NCBI GenBank assembly: GCA_031655335.1
Contig: CP134226.1
Location: 3,919,049 to 3,983,048, forward strand
Source of the DNA: Thalassospiraceae bacterium LMO-SO8
Lineage (GTDB): Bacteria; Pseudomonadota; Alphaproteobacteria; Rhodospirillales; Casp-alpha2
DNA: 64,000 nt
Reading direction: 5' to 3'
Part shown: positions 26,100 through 33,099 of the stretch, in pieces
Layout of the letters: each line of letters begins with the position of its first letter
Position numbering within the stretch: position 1 is the first letter of the stretch
Notes under the pieces: model-generated
The model's input: the letters and a program-made list of their open reading frames with translations, nothing else
Databases searched by the model: none
Told to the model about the DNA's origin: nothing
Made by a program: the position numbers and the translations under genes

Positions 26100-26873
26100 A
26101 TGAGCCTCAGCCATCCTAAATCCGTTCTCATCACCGGCGCCTCCAGCGGCATCGGCCGCGCCCTTGCCTTGGCCTATGCCGGGCACGGCACGACGATATA
26201 CCTGTCCGGGCGCGATGAGGGGCGGCTTGATGCCGTGGCCGAAGAATGCCGCCAGCGGGGGGCGACTGCGGAAGGCCGGGTCATCGACGTGACCGACGCG
26301 GACGCCATGGCTGCCTGGATCGCCGAGGCCGACGCCAAGACGCCCCTGGACCTCGTCATCGCCAACGCGGGCATCACCAATTCAACCTCGGGCCTGCCGG
26401 AAGGGCCCGAACGCACGCGGCGCATCCTGGCGGTCAACGTGGACGGCGTGGTCAACACGGCGCTGCCGGCCCTGGCCGCCATGGACGCGCGGAATGCGGG
26501 GCAGATCGCCCTGATCGCCTCCATCGCCGGATTCCGGGGCCTGCCGACGTCGTCGGCCTATTCCGCGTCCAAGGCCATGGTCAAGACCTGGGGCGAAGGG
26601 TTGCGTGGCGAGCGCCTGAAAACCGGCGTGCGGGTCAACGTGGTCTGCCCCGGCTGGGTCGAAAGCCGCATCACCGACGCCAACACATTCGACATGCCGT
26701 TCCTGATGCCGGCGGACAAGGCAGCGGCCATCATTCGACGCGGTCTTGCCAGGGACGATGCCCGCATCGTCTTTCCCTGGCAGATGCATCTGGCGGTCTG
26801 GCTACTCGCCGCCCTGCCGCCTGCCTGGACTGACCCGATCCTGAACCGCAAGCTTTCCGGGCGGGAGTGGTAG
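26100..26873 (+). CDS. Short-chain dehydrogenase/reductase (SDR)
   Basis: A 257-residue classical SDR. TGASSGIGRALA (about residues 12-23) is the NAD(P)-binding glycine motif, NAGI follows near 86, and the catalytic Ser and Y-S-A-S-K are present (IASIAGFRGLPTSSAYSASK). The C-terminus has a hydrophobic segment (MHLAVWLLAALPPAWTDPIL) that may associate with the membrane, a feature of some lipid or sterol SDRs. Substrate unknown. The start at 26100 (MSLSHPKSVLITG) was chosen by family length; no clear Shine-Dalgarno sequence is present. Confidence 0.82.
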   Translation: MSLSHPKSVLITGASSGIGRALALAYAGHGTTIYLSGRDEGRLDAVAEECRQRGATAEGRVIDVTDADAMAAWIAEADAKTPLDLVIANAGITNSTSGLPEGPERTRRILAVNVDGVVNTALPALAAMDARNAGQIALIASIAGFRGLPTSSAYSASKAMVKTWGEGLRGERLKTGVRVNVVCPGWVESRITDANTFDMPFLMPADKAAAIIRRGLARDDARIVFPWQMHLAVWLLAALPPAWTDPILNRKLSGREW

Positions 26874-26953
26874 CGCGCACGGCCGCTTGACCGCCGCCCT
26901 TCCGTGCCGTTCCCTGCAATCAGACACCACATCCTGTTCTGGGAGAGACATCC

Positions 26954-27718
26954 ATGGATTTACAGATTTCGGGCAAACGGGCCCTGGTCACCGGCGGCAG
27001 CAAGGGCATCGGCAAGGCCGTCGCCGAGGTTCTGGCGGCCGAGGGCTGCGACCTGATCCTGGTCGCCCGCGACGCCCGGGCCCTTGAGGACACGGCCCAG
27101 GCGATCCGCGCCAAGAACCAAGTGAACGTCCAGGTGATCGCCGCCGACCTGTCGAGTGACGCCGCGGTCAAATCCGTCACCGCGCAGGTGGGCGAGATCG
27201 ACATCCTGGTCAACAACGCGGGCGCCATTCCGCCGGGCACCCTGGCCGAGGTCGATGACGCGACCTGGCGCAAAGCATGGGATTTGAAGGTCTACGGCTT
27301 CATTTCCATGTGCCGGGAAATCTATCCCGCCATGGCGGCGCGGAAATTGGGCGTTATCGTCAACATCATCGGCCATGCGGGTGAAAGCCATCCGCCCGGC
27401 TACATCGCGGGGGCGGCAGGTAACGCAGCCCTGATGGGCTTTACCAAGGCCTTGGCCCATGGCGCCCATGCCGACGGCATCCGCGTGATCGGCATCAATC
27501 CGGGGGCAATCCTGACGGAGCGCGCCATCATGCTGGCCCGCACCAAGGCCGAGGCGCAGTTCGGCGACGCCGAGCGCTGGCGCGACCTGCACAAGTCCCT
27601 GCCGTTCGGCCGCGCGGGCCTGCCGGAAGAGGTCGCCCATACGGTCGCCTTCTTCGCCAGCCCGCTGTCGAGCTATACCTCGGGCACGATCCTGACCATT
27701 GACGGGGGCAAGGAATAG
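26954..27718 (+). CDS. SDR-family protein lacking the canonical catalytic Ser and Lys
   Basis: A 254-residue Rossmann-fold protein. TGGSKGIGKAVAEVL (residues 14-28) is an intact cofactor motif and VNNAGAIPPGT is present. At the active site, the strand normally ending in Ser reads VNIIGHAGES and the tyrosine motif reads YIAGAAGNAAL, so the Y-x3-K lysine is Ala. The C-terminus YTSGTILTIDGGKE is typical of SDRs. A divergent SDR subgroup shares the GAAGNAAL segment, so this is likely a real family trait rather than a mutation, but ordinary hydride-transfer chemistry is doubtful. GGGAGAG lies about 8 nt before the ATG. Followed by a 360-bp gene-free region. Confidence 0.8.
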   Translation: MDLQISGKRALVTGGSKGIGKAVAEVLAAEGCDLILVARDARALEDTAQAIRAKNQVNVQVIAADLSSDAAVKSVTAQVGEIDILVNNAGAIPPGTLAEVDDATWRKAWDLKVYGFISMCREIYPAMAARKLGVIVNIIGHAGESHPPGYIAGAAGNAALMGFTKALAHGAHADGIRVIGINPGAILTERAIMLARTKAEAQFGDAERWRDLHKSLPFGRAGLPEEVAHTVAFFASPLSSYTSGTILTIDGGKE

Positions 27719-28081
27719 GGTCAGCCACGAAAGCAGATATCCGAGCAGGCGACCGAATTATCACCGACTGTGCAATTTAGGACAGCGCGGCGGAAGAATT
27801 TGATCTTTTATAGCGAATTATTGATTCCCCTAATGCCTTGAATCCTTCCCCGAAACTCGCCGGGCACAGAAAGGCTCGGCAGTTTTTTTTACGTTATATG
27901 CGCAGTGATGATCGCGGCCCAATTGGGTACCTCCGAATCTTTCCGCCCTCCCAATTGAACACGCGCCCGAACCGGATGCGCCTCGTCCTCTCGATTGCAG
28001 ATTCGCGACGCGAAACTAAGACGCACCCACGGCATTCGCCGCCGGTGCGACCACGATAGTGGCCCTTAAGGAGACCGAGTT
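27719..28081. other. Gene-free region with AT-rich stretch and terminator
   Basis: No convincing coding frame. Positions 27757-27840 are AT-rich for this genome, and a terminator hairpin lies at 27853-27890. The distal part (27890-28070) probably carries the promoter for the small lipoprotein gene, with AAGGAG about 7 nt before its ATG. The stretch between the SDR stop and the terminator (about 135 nt) is long enough for a small RNA, but I cannot demonstrate one. Confidence 0.5.
27853..27890 (+). terminator. Rho-independent terminator
   Basis: GCCGGGC (27859-27865) pairs with GCTCGGC (27874-27880) through one G-U, with an 8-nt loop. The outer AAACT (27853-27857) pairs with AGTTT (27881-27885) across a one-base bulge. 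T continues to 27890, so the pattern is stem plus a long U-run. It ends either the SDR transcript or an unannotated small RNA. Confidence 0.8.
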
Positions 28082-28324
28082 ATGAAAACCATTTCGTTGA
28101 TGTCACTCACTGCGGCGGTGGTGTTGAGTTTGTCCGCATGTGGGTCGAGCACGTCCGACCGCGCCATTTCCGGCGCTGGAATTGGTGCCGGCGTTGGGGC
28201 CGTCGGCGGGTTGCTGGTCGGTGCACCGGTCCAGGGTGCCGCGATCGGCGCCGCGATCGGCGCGGGCACGGGTGCCCTCACCAAAGAAGACAAGATCAAC
28301 CTCGGTAAACCGGCCTGGAAATAA
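28082..28324 (+). CDS. Small glycine-zipper lipoprotein
   Basis: An 80-residue lipoprotein precursor. The signal peptide ends in the lipobox LSAC (Cys20). The mature part contains a glycine-zipper (GAGIGAGVGAVGGLLVGAPV; then GAAIGAAIGAGTGALTK) typical of small outer-membrane-associated lipoproteins (OmpA/17-kDa surface antigen-like and YMGG proteins). Such proteins are often envelope-stress induced. AAGGAG lies about 7 nt before the ATG. First gene of a run of five small envelope genes in the same direction. Confidence 0.85.
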   Translation: MKTISLMSLTAAVVLSLSACGSSTSDRAISGAGIGAGVGAVGGLLVGAPVQGAAIGAAIGAGTGALTKEDKINLGKPAWK

Positions 28325-28331
28325 GCACGGC

Positions 28332-28382
28332 GCGTCCGGGTTTCGGACGCCACTTCCAAATCCGCCCCCACCTACGGGCGGA
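28332..28382 (+). other. Two intercistronic hairpins
   Basis: Two perfect 7-bp hairpins lie between the glycine-zipper and BON genes: GCGTCCG/CGGACGC (28332-28350, 5-nt loop) and TCCGCCC/GGGCGGA (28361-28382, 8-nt loop). Neither has a following T-run. They could be 3' stabilising structures or a weak Rho-assisted stop. Confidence 0.6.
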
Positions 28383-28419
28383 TGTGACGGACACCAACAA
28401 CCAGCCGCAAGGAAATATC

Positions 28420-28737
28420 ATGATGTTTAGTTACAAGCGTATTTTGAAGTTTCTGGGTGCGGCGGTCGTGATCCTGTCCGTCATGGCTTGCGATCCGATG
28501 TCAGGGCGCGAAACGGCGGGGGAATACATCGATGACGCGACGATCACCAGCAAGGTGATTGCCGCAATCATCGATGACCCGGTGCTGAAGAAGGCCCATG
28601 TGAACGTGGAAACCTTGAAGAAGGTTGTCCAATTGAGCGGCTGGGTGGACTCGGACCAGAGCCGGGAACGAGCGGGTGCGGTCGCCCGCGGCGTAACGGG
28701 TGTTAGCTCGGTGCGTAACAACCTCATCGTTCAGTAG
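28420..28737 (+). CDS. BON-domain lipoprotein
   Basis: A 105-residue protein with a signal peptide ending in the lipobox VMAC and a single BON domain (DDATITSKVIAAIIDDPVLK to GVSSVRNNLIVQ). BON domains occur in OsmY-like periplasmic proteins and are thought to bind phospholipid surfaces; OsmY is induced by osmotic stress. A single BON copy with a lipid anchor would sit at the inner face of an envelope membrane. AAGGA precedes the first of two adjacent ATG codons, so 28420 was chosen. Confidence 0.85.
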   Translation: MMFSYKRILKFLGAAVVILSVMACDPMSGRETAGEYIDDATITSKVIAAIIDDPVLKKAHVNVETLKKVVQLSGWVDSDQSRERAGAVARGVTGVSSVRNNLIVQ

Positions 28738-28757
28738 ATGCCGTCGGGGAGATAGAA

Positions 28758-28961
28758 ATGAACATGACGAAAGCGGTCGGCCTAGCCGCCCTCGCCATCG
28801 GCTTGGTCTTGCTCGGCTTCGGTTTCAACGCCAAAGATGCACCGCTTGACCAACTTCATAATTCACTGACCGGGCGCTATACGGACGAAACGATGTGGTA
28901 CATCGTCGGCGGGTTCCTCGCACTTGTCTTCGGCGGCATTGCTCTGTTTCTGCGGAAATAG
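28758..28961 (+). CDS. DUF3185-type small membrane protein
   Basis: A 67-residue protein with two hydrophobic helices (about residues 6-24 and 46-65) separated by a short polar loop (NAKDAPLDQLHNSLTGRYTDE). The pattern AVGLAALAIGLVLLGFGFNA then TDETMWYIVGGFLAL fits the DUF3185 family. Function unknown; relatives occur beside CsbD, BON and other stress genes. GGGGAGA lies upstream of the ATG. Probably in one transcript with the BON gene (20 bp gap). Confidence 0.8.
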   Translation: MNMTKAVGLAALAIGLVLLGFGFNAKDAPLDQLHNSLTGRYTDETMWYIVGGFLALVFGGIALFLRK

Positions 28962-28989
28962 AACGAACGCGGATGGGCGATGGCGTTGG

Positions 28990-29679
28990 ATGGATAATCA
29001 TGTCAACAGAGACCTGTTAACCAGGCGCCAGTTGCTCAAATTGGCCCCGACCGTTCTGGCGTTGCCGGTCTTCGCGTCTGTTTTTCCCGCTTCGGTCCAA
29101 GCGGCGCCGCCGCAGGACCTAAAATTTCTGGCGCTGTATCAGGGCTCCCCCGTGGGCACGCATAGCGTCTCGTTTCTCCGTAACGACGACTACCTCGTCG
29201 TTACGTCGCACGTCGATATCGCCATCAAGGTTCTGTTCTTCACGGCCTTTCGGTTCGAACATAAGGCCGTGGAAACCTGGCGGTCGGGCCGCCTGGTATC
29301 CGTCGAAAGCACGACGGATGACAACGGCACGGACCTCACCGTTTCGGGACATGTAACGCATGACGGATTCCGCATCGATGGCACGGGCGGCCCATTTCTG
29401 GCGGATGGCGCGTTGTTGACCACGAACACGCTTTGGGACAACCGCCTGATCCATGAGAGCAGGATCATCGACGTCCAAAACGGCGGCGAGTCCGGGCTCG
29501 TCGTAAAGCCCCTTGGCACGGAACCGGTCGACACGCCTCAAGGGCCGATCATGGCCAGCCGCTTTCGCATCATCACGCCCGATTACGCCGGGAGCCTGTT
29601 CTTCGACGCCGACGGCCGTTGGGTGAAAAGCCTGTTGGAGCGGCAGGGAGAGATTCTCGAATATGCGCTCATATCGTAA
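28990..29679 (+). CDS. DUF6134-like exported protein with Tat-like signal
   Basis: A 229-residue exported protein. The N-terminus has LTRRQLLKLAPTVLALPVFA, a twin-arginine-like signal, with cleavage probably after VQAA (about residue 40). The mature part is beta-rich: it opens LKFLALYQGSPVGTHSVSF and has the repeated strand pattern seen in DUF6134 proteins, which resemble lipid- or ligand-binding beta structures. No catalytic motif is evident. The start is uncertain: the open frame continues upstream into the DUF3185 gene, and no strong Shine-Dalgarno sequence was found. Its 3' end overlaps the next gene by 17 bp, so the two are translationally linked. Confidence 0.65.
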   Translation: MDNHVNRDLLTRRQLLKLAPTVLALPVFASVFPASVQAAPPQDLKFLALYQGSPVGTHSVSFLRNDDYLVVTSHVDIAIKVLFFTAFRFEHKAVETWRSGRLVSVESTTDDNGTDLTVSGHVTHDGFRIDGTGGPFLADGALLTTNTLWDNRLIHESRIIDVQNGGESGLVVKPLGTEPVDTPQGPIMASRFRIITPDYAGSLFFDADGRWVKSLLERQGEILEYALIS

Positions 29680-30664
29680 TTACTCTGAAAATTTCCGGCA
29701 GACCGCCGCCGTGGCCGCCTGTGTCGGCGCACTCGCCTTGGTCTCAGCCTGCGCGCTCGTGATACCGCCGCCGGATGTGACGATCGGAACCGCCCCCCCG
29801 GGCAGTGCCCACGATCCGCTGGGCAATTCGATCTGCCGGCTGTTTAACCTTGAAACAGCAACCAACGGAAACCGCTGCGTGGCCCGGCTCTCGGACGGCC
29901 CTGCCGCCAACGTCCGCGCGCTGCGCAACGGCGCGATCGAAGTCGGGATTTTGCAGTCCGACGTTCTGGCCGACGCGGTGGCTGGGGCCGGAGAATTCGC
30001 GGCGGACGGCCCCAACACCGACTTGCGGAAACTGTTCGCCGGCCATGCCGATGCCTTCACAATCGTCGCCCGCCGGAAGTTGGGAACCCGCGATGCCGCC
30101 GCACTGCGCGGCCGGCGTATCAACATGGGCACCCCTGGGTCCGGCGAGCGGATCGCCATGCAACGGATCATGGCGGCGTTGGGTGTATCGGAAAGCGAAT
30201 TCGCGGAGGTGCGCCAGCTGACCCTTGCGGAACAGTACCGTGCGTTCTGCGCCGACGAACTGGACGCCATCATCTACGAGGTCGCCCACCCCAGCGGATT
30301 GATTCAGGCCGTCGTGCGTATGTGCCATGGCGCGTTGGTGGACGTCCGCGGCCCGAAGATCAATGAGATGTTGCAGGACCACCCCGAATACGAACGCAGC
30401 GTGGTTGCCGGCGGGACTTATCGCGGCAATCCACGCGACGTGCAAACCATCGGCGTGCGGACCGTCGTTGTGACGACGACCGGATTGTCCGAAGAGCTTG
30501 CCTACAAGATCGTCAAGAATGTTTTCCAGAACATCGAGGACTTTCGGCGTCTTCACCCGGCGTTTGCCATGCTGTCGGTCGCCGACATGGTGAATGCCGC
30601 CGGCCACGCACCGATCCATCCCGGTGCCATCCGGTACTACCGGGAACGTGGATGGCACCCGTAA
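29663..30664 (+). CDS. TAXI-type TRAP substrate-binding lipoprotein (orphan)
   Basis: A 333-residue exported protein. A signal peptide with lipobox VSAC (Cys30) is followed by a TAXI-family periplasmic binding domain: VTIGTAPPGSAHDPLGNSIC, then GAIEVGILQSDVLADAVAG, and RRINMGTPGSGERIAMQRIM, matching the usual G-S-G segment. The end, AFAMLSVADMVNAAGHAPIH then PGAIRYYRERGW, is also typical. TAXI proteins normally feed a fused TRAP permease; none is within the window, so this is an orphan or acts as a ligand sensor. It overlaps the DUF6134 gene by 17 bp, GGAGAG lying 10 nt before the ATG. Confidence 0.85.
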   Translation: MRSYRNYSENFRQTAAVAACVGALALVSACALVIPPPDVTIGTAPPGSAHDPLGNSICRLFNLETATNGNRCVARLSDGPAANVRALRNGAIEVGILQSDVLADAVAGAGEFAADGPNTDLRKLFAGHADAFTIVARRKLGTRDAAALRGRRINMGTPGSGERIAMQRIMAALGVSESEFAEVRQLTLAEQYRAFCADELDAIIYEVAHPSGLIQAVVRMCHGALVDVRGPKINEMLQDHPEYERSVVAGGTYRGNPRDVQTIGVRTVVVTTTGLSEELAYKIVKNVFQNIEDFRRLHPAFAMLSVADMVNAAGHAPIHPGAIRYYRERGWHP

Positions 30665-30784
30665 ATACCCCGGTGGCGGCAAATAATCGTCAATGCGCAT
30701 GGCCCGCACAGCGGTTCAATCCGCACTGGTCCTGTTCGGTAAGGACAGGAAGACCGTCGCCATGTTAGACTTTTTGTTGAAATT

Positions 30785-30818
30785 CGCATTGCTCGTTCGA
30801 TCGAAAATAAGCAATGCG
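30785..30818. promoter_or_regulatory. Nested palindrome upstream of the Crp/Fnr-type gene
   Basis: CGCATTGCT (30785-30793) and AGCAATGCG (30810-30818) form a perfect 9-bp inverted repeat. Within the 16-nt spacer lies the perfect 10-bp palindrome TTCGATCGAA (30796-30805). No T-run follows, so it is unlikely to be a terminator for the TAXI gene and may be an operator. Confidence 0.5.
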
Positions 30819-30850
30819 CCCTCCAAACCCGCCCATTTCTACGTTCGTTG

Positions 30851-30871
30851 AACCTTGTCGTGCACAAGGTT
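30851..30871. promoter_or_regulatory. 21-bp dyad upstream of the Crp/Fnr-type gene
   Basis: AACCTTGT (30851-30858) and ACAAGGTT (30864-30871) are exact inverted repeats around CGTGC. The length and spacing resemble Crp/Fnr-family operators, and the site lies 40 bp before the regulator's ATG, where it could mediate autoregulation. That role is inference. Confidence 0.5.
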
Positions 30872-30911
30872 CCGTCCGTCCGAACAATCCAAAACCCAGA
30901 AGCGAGGCATC

Positions 30912-31613
30912 ATGACCAACCAGTCACCGAAGCAACCTAAACCGAAACAATCCAAACCGAAGCAACCCAAGCCTGGCCAAAAGTTCGATGCAAAGCTGTT
31001 TCTAACGTCCGTCGGCGTTGGCCGGCGCAGCATCAAGTATCAAGCCAAGGATCTGGTCTTCAGGCAGGGAGATCCCGCCGACGCCGTGTACTACATCGAG
31101 AAAGGCGGCGTGCAGATAACCGTCGTCTCGGACCAGGGTAAGGAAGGCGTTATCGGAACCCTTGGCGCCGGTGATTTCTTCGGAGAGGGATGCCTGGTCG
31201 GACAGGAGTTCTATCTGGCATCGGCCCATGCGACCAAGCCGACCACGGCCGTCGCCGTTGATAAGGCGGCGATGGTCCGCGTGCTTCTGGAGCAGCCGAA
31301 GCTGTCTGAAATGTTCATGTCGTTCCTGCTGACACGCAACATCCAGATCGAAGCCGATCTCGTCGACCAGTTATTCAACTCCAGCGAAAAGCGTCTGGCG
31401 CGGGTACTTCTGCTTCTCGCCAACTTCGGCAAGGAAGGAAAACTGGAGGTCGTCGTGCCGAAGGTCAGCCAGGAAGCCCTGGCCGCGAGGGTCGGCACGA
31501 CCCGGTCACGAGTCAATTTCTTCATGAACAAGTTCCGCAAGCTCGGCCTGATTGAATACAACGGCGAGTTGAAGGTGCATTCAGCGCTGCTGAATATCAT
31601 CGTTCACGACTAG
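30912..31613 (+). CDS. Crp/Fnr-family transcriptional regulator with a Lys/Pro/Gln N-terminal repeat
   Basis: A 233-residue regulator. Residues about 48-135 form a cyclic-nucleotide-binding-type beta-roll (YQAKDLVFRQGDPADAVYYI; GTLGAGDFFGEGCLVGQEFY). A dimerisation helix follows, then a C-terminal winged helix (VSQEALAARVGTTRSRVNFF, about 194-213). Residues 6-20 are three 5-residue repeats (PKQPK, PKQSK, PKQPK), a basic low-complexity tail not usual in the family. No N-terminal cysteine cluster is present, so it is not a classical oxygen-sensing FNR; the ligand is unknown. GAGG precedes the ATG at 30912. Likely controls neighbouring envelope genes or itself (inference). Confidence 0.87.
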   Translation: MTNQSPKQPKPKQSKPKQPKPGQKFDAKLFLTSVGVGRRSIKYQAKDLVFRQGDPADAVYYIEKGGVQITVVSDQGKEGVIGTLGAGDFFGEGCLVGQEFYLASAHATKPTTAVAVDKAAMVRVLLEQPKLSEMFMSFLLTRNIQIEADLVDQLFNSSEKRLARVLLLLANFGKEGKLEVVVPKVSQEALAARVGTTRSRVNFFMNKFRKLGLIEYNGELKVHSALLNIIVHD

Positions 31614-31637
31614 GCCGGTCCAGTCTCTCGCCGATGG

Positions 31638-31796
31638 CTAAATTCGCCCGAGCAACAGCAGCACAAGAACGACGATCAGGACGAGGCCCAATCCGCCAGT
31701 CGGAAGATAGCCCCAGCTTCTGCTGTGCCGCCACGTCGGCAGCGCGCCAACCAGCATCAGCAGCAAGATGATAATCACGATGGTCCCGAGACTCAT
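31638..31796 (-). CDS. DUF3309 microprotein
   Basis: A 52-residue hydrophobic protein matching DUF3309 along its whole length: MSLGTIVIIILLLMLVGALP, then WGYLPTGGLGLVLIVVLVLL, ending LLGRI. Two membrane helices are separated by a short polar loop with PTWRHSRSWGY. Function unknown; the family is very common in alphaproteobacteria and often sits near stress genes. AAGGAG lies 6 nt before the ATG, so the longer open frame upstream is not used. Confidence 0.93.
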   Translation of the reverse strand: MSLGTIVIIILLLMLVGALPTWRHSRSWGYLPTGGLGLVLIVVLVLLLLGRI

Positions 31797-31908
31797 TTCA
31801 TTCTCCTTGTTGAAGGATGCGCCCGCAATGGCGCACGTAGAGGAAACCAGACCTGCGGCCAGTTGATTGCGGCACGCGGGCGGTGGCGATAAGCGTGATG
31901 ACGCGAAG

Positions 31909-31938
31909 AAAAACGGCGCCGGACATAGCCGGCGCCGT
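31909..31938 (-). terminator. Rho-independent terminator of the OmpA-type lipoprotein gene
   Basis: ACGGCGCCGG (31913-31922) and CCGGCGCCGT (31929-31938) form a perfect 10-bp stem with a 6-nt loop. On the minus strand a T-run (complement of 31909-31912) follows, 37 bp after the OmpA-type stop codon. Confidence 0.9.
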
Positions 31939-31975
31939 AAAGTTGATCTTAGGGGCTTGGTCGCGCCGGCTCGTC

Positions 31976-32863
31976 CTACTTCCTTAAGGTGACGACCACG
32001 CGGCGATTGTGCCATTCCCGAACGTCATCGGCGGTCGGCACGGCGGACCGGTCTTCGCCGAAGGACTGGGTACCGATCGTCGGCTTGATACCGGTCGCTT
32101 CAAGGGCGTCGGCAACCGTCGCGGCACGACGCTCTGCAAGCAGGCGATTGTATTCCCGCTCGCCGGAACGGTCGGTGTAGCCGTTGACCGTCACGCTCGT
32201 CGCCTGGGTTTCCTTGATGCGCGCGGCGATGTCGCTATTCATCGCCAAGGCGTTGTTGTTCAGGGTCGAGCTGTTGTGGTCAAAGTAGATCGAGAAAGAC
32301 GCCACTTCGAGGGTCGGGGACGGCGGAGATTTTACGGCGACCTTCTGTTTCGGCATCGGCTTGGCTTCCGCGAAGACGATCCGGGACGCCTCGTCGATGG
32401 CATTCAGGAAACCAACGCGGCAAGTCGCGATATCTTCAGGCTGGAAGTTTTCTTCCCGCTCTTCCATCCAGCAGTCGAACTGGGTCTGTGCGCGGGCCGT
32501 CGGCTCGGTCGCACGGGTGGGGCCGCCGGCGTCAAGCACGCGCATCATCTTCGCACGGGCTTCCGTTAGTTCCTTGACGAACGGGTCGGGGATCGATCGC
32601 TCGTCCATCTTCGTCGGCATCACCTGGAAGTTGGCGGCAGCCTGACGCGCCTTCGTGTTGTAGTAGCTGGTGGCCTCGGGATGCGCTTCGTCAATTTCGG
32701 TTTGCGCGAGCGCCACGTAGTTGCGGTGCAGCGCCTGCTGAAATGCGCTGCCGGCCTGCGACAATCCGCGCACTTCCATAACGTTCGTGTCCAGTGCTTG
32801 ATTGGCACAGGCGCCGAGTAACGACGCGACGGCGATAACGGGCAGATATTTGATCGGTCTCAT
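31976..32863 (-). CDS. OmpA-family lipoprotein
   Basis: A 295-residue outer-membrane lipoprotein. The signal peptide ends in the lipobox LGAC (Cys19). A helical middle region (about 25-180) with paired cysteines (QFDCWMEEREENFQPEDIATCR, split by 16 residues) precedes a C-terminal OmpA/MotB peptidoglycan-binding domain: FSIYFDHNSSTLNNNA, VTVNGYTDRSGEREYN, LLAERRAATVADALEATGI. It probably tethers the outer membrane to the cell wall. GAGGATC lies before the ATG at 32863 on the minus strand; the longer frame to 33043 runs through AT-rich promoter DNA and is rejected. Confidence 0.88.
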   Translation of the reverse strand: MRPIKYLPVIAVASLLGACANQALDTNVMEVRGLSQAGSAFQQALHRNYVALAQTEIDEAHPEATSYYNTKARQAAANFQVMPTKMDERSIPDPFVKELTEARAKMMRVLDAGGPTRATEPTARAQTQFDCWMEEREENFQPEDIATCRVGFLNAIDEASRIVFAEAKPMPKQKVAVKSPPSPTLEVASFSIYFDHNSSTLNNNALAMNSDIAARIKETQATSVTVNGYTDRSGEREYNRLLAERRAATVADALEATGIKPTIGTQSFGEDRSAVPTADDVREWHNRRVVVTLRK

Positions 32864-33099
32864 GGTCAGATCCTCAATAAAATTGCGTGGGTTCTTGGGC
32901 CGCATCATCATTTGCCTGATGCGGCTCGATCTCTTTTCCTGGCGTGGGAGTTTGCTGAAGATTAGACCAATAATACTTGGTGAATTAAACAAGCGATGTT
33001 CAATACAGCACATAGCTATTAAATAAATACCAAATAACTGCACATGAATTTAATTTAAATTGTTTAAATCATTAAAAAATAAGGAGAAATATTGTTTAT
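32864..33099. other. AT-rich intergenic region upstream of the OmpA-type lipoprotein gene
   Basis: No gene. About 32955-33110 is strikingly AT-rich in a GC-rich genome, with runs such as ATTAAATAAATACC and the perfect palindrome AATTTAAATT (33052-33061). It separates mltG from the OmpA-type lipoprotein gene on the same strand, so it should hold that gene's promoter and possibly binding sites for a nucleoid-associated protein. Confidence 0.6.

Noticed and set aside
27838..28059. 73-codon frame in the intergenic region
   Set aside because: Begins at TTG, runs through a terminator hairpin and shows no protein-like features.
32864..33043. N-terminal extension of the OmpA-type lipoprotein
   Set aside because: It would place 60 residues before a normal lipoprotein signal peptide and run through AT-rich promoter DNA; an internal ATG has a good ribosome-binding site.
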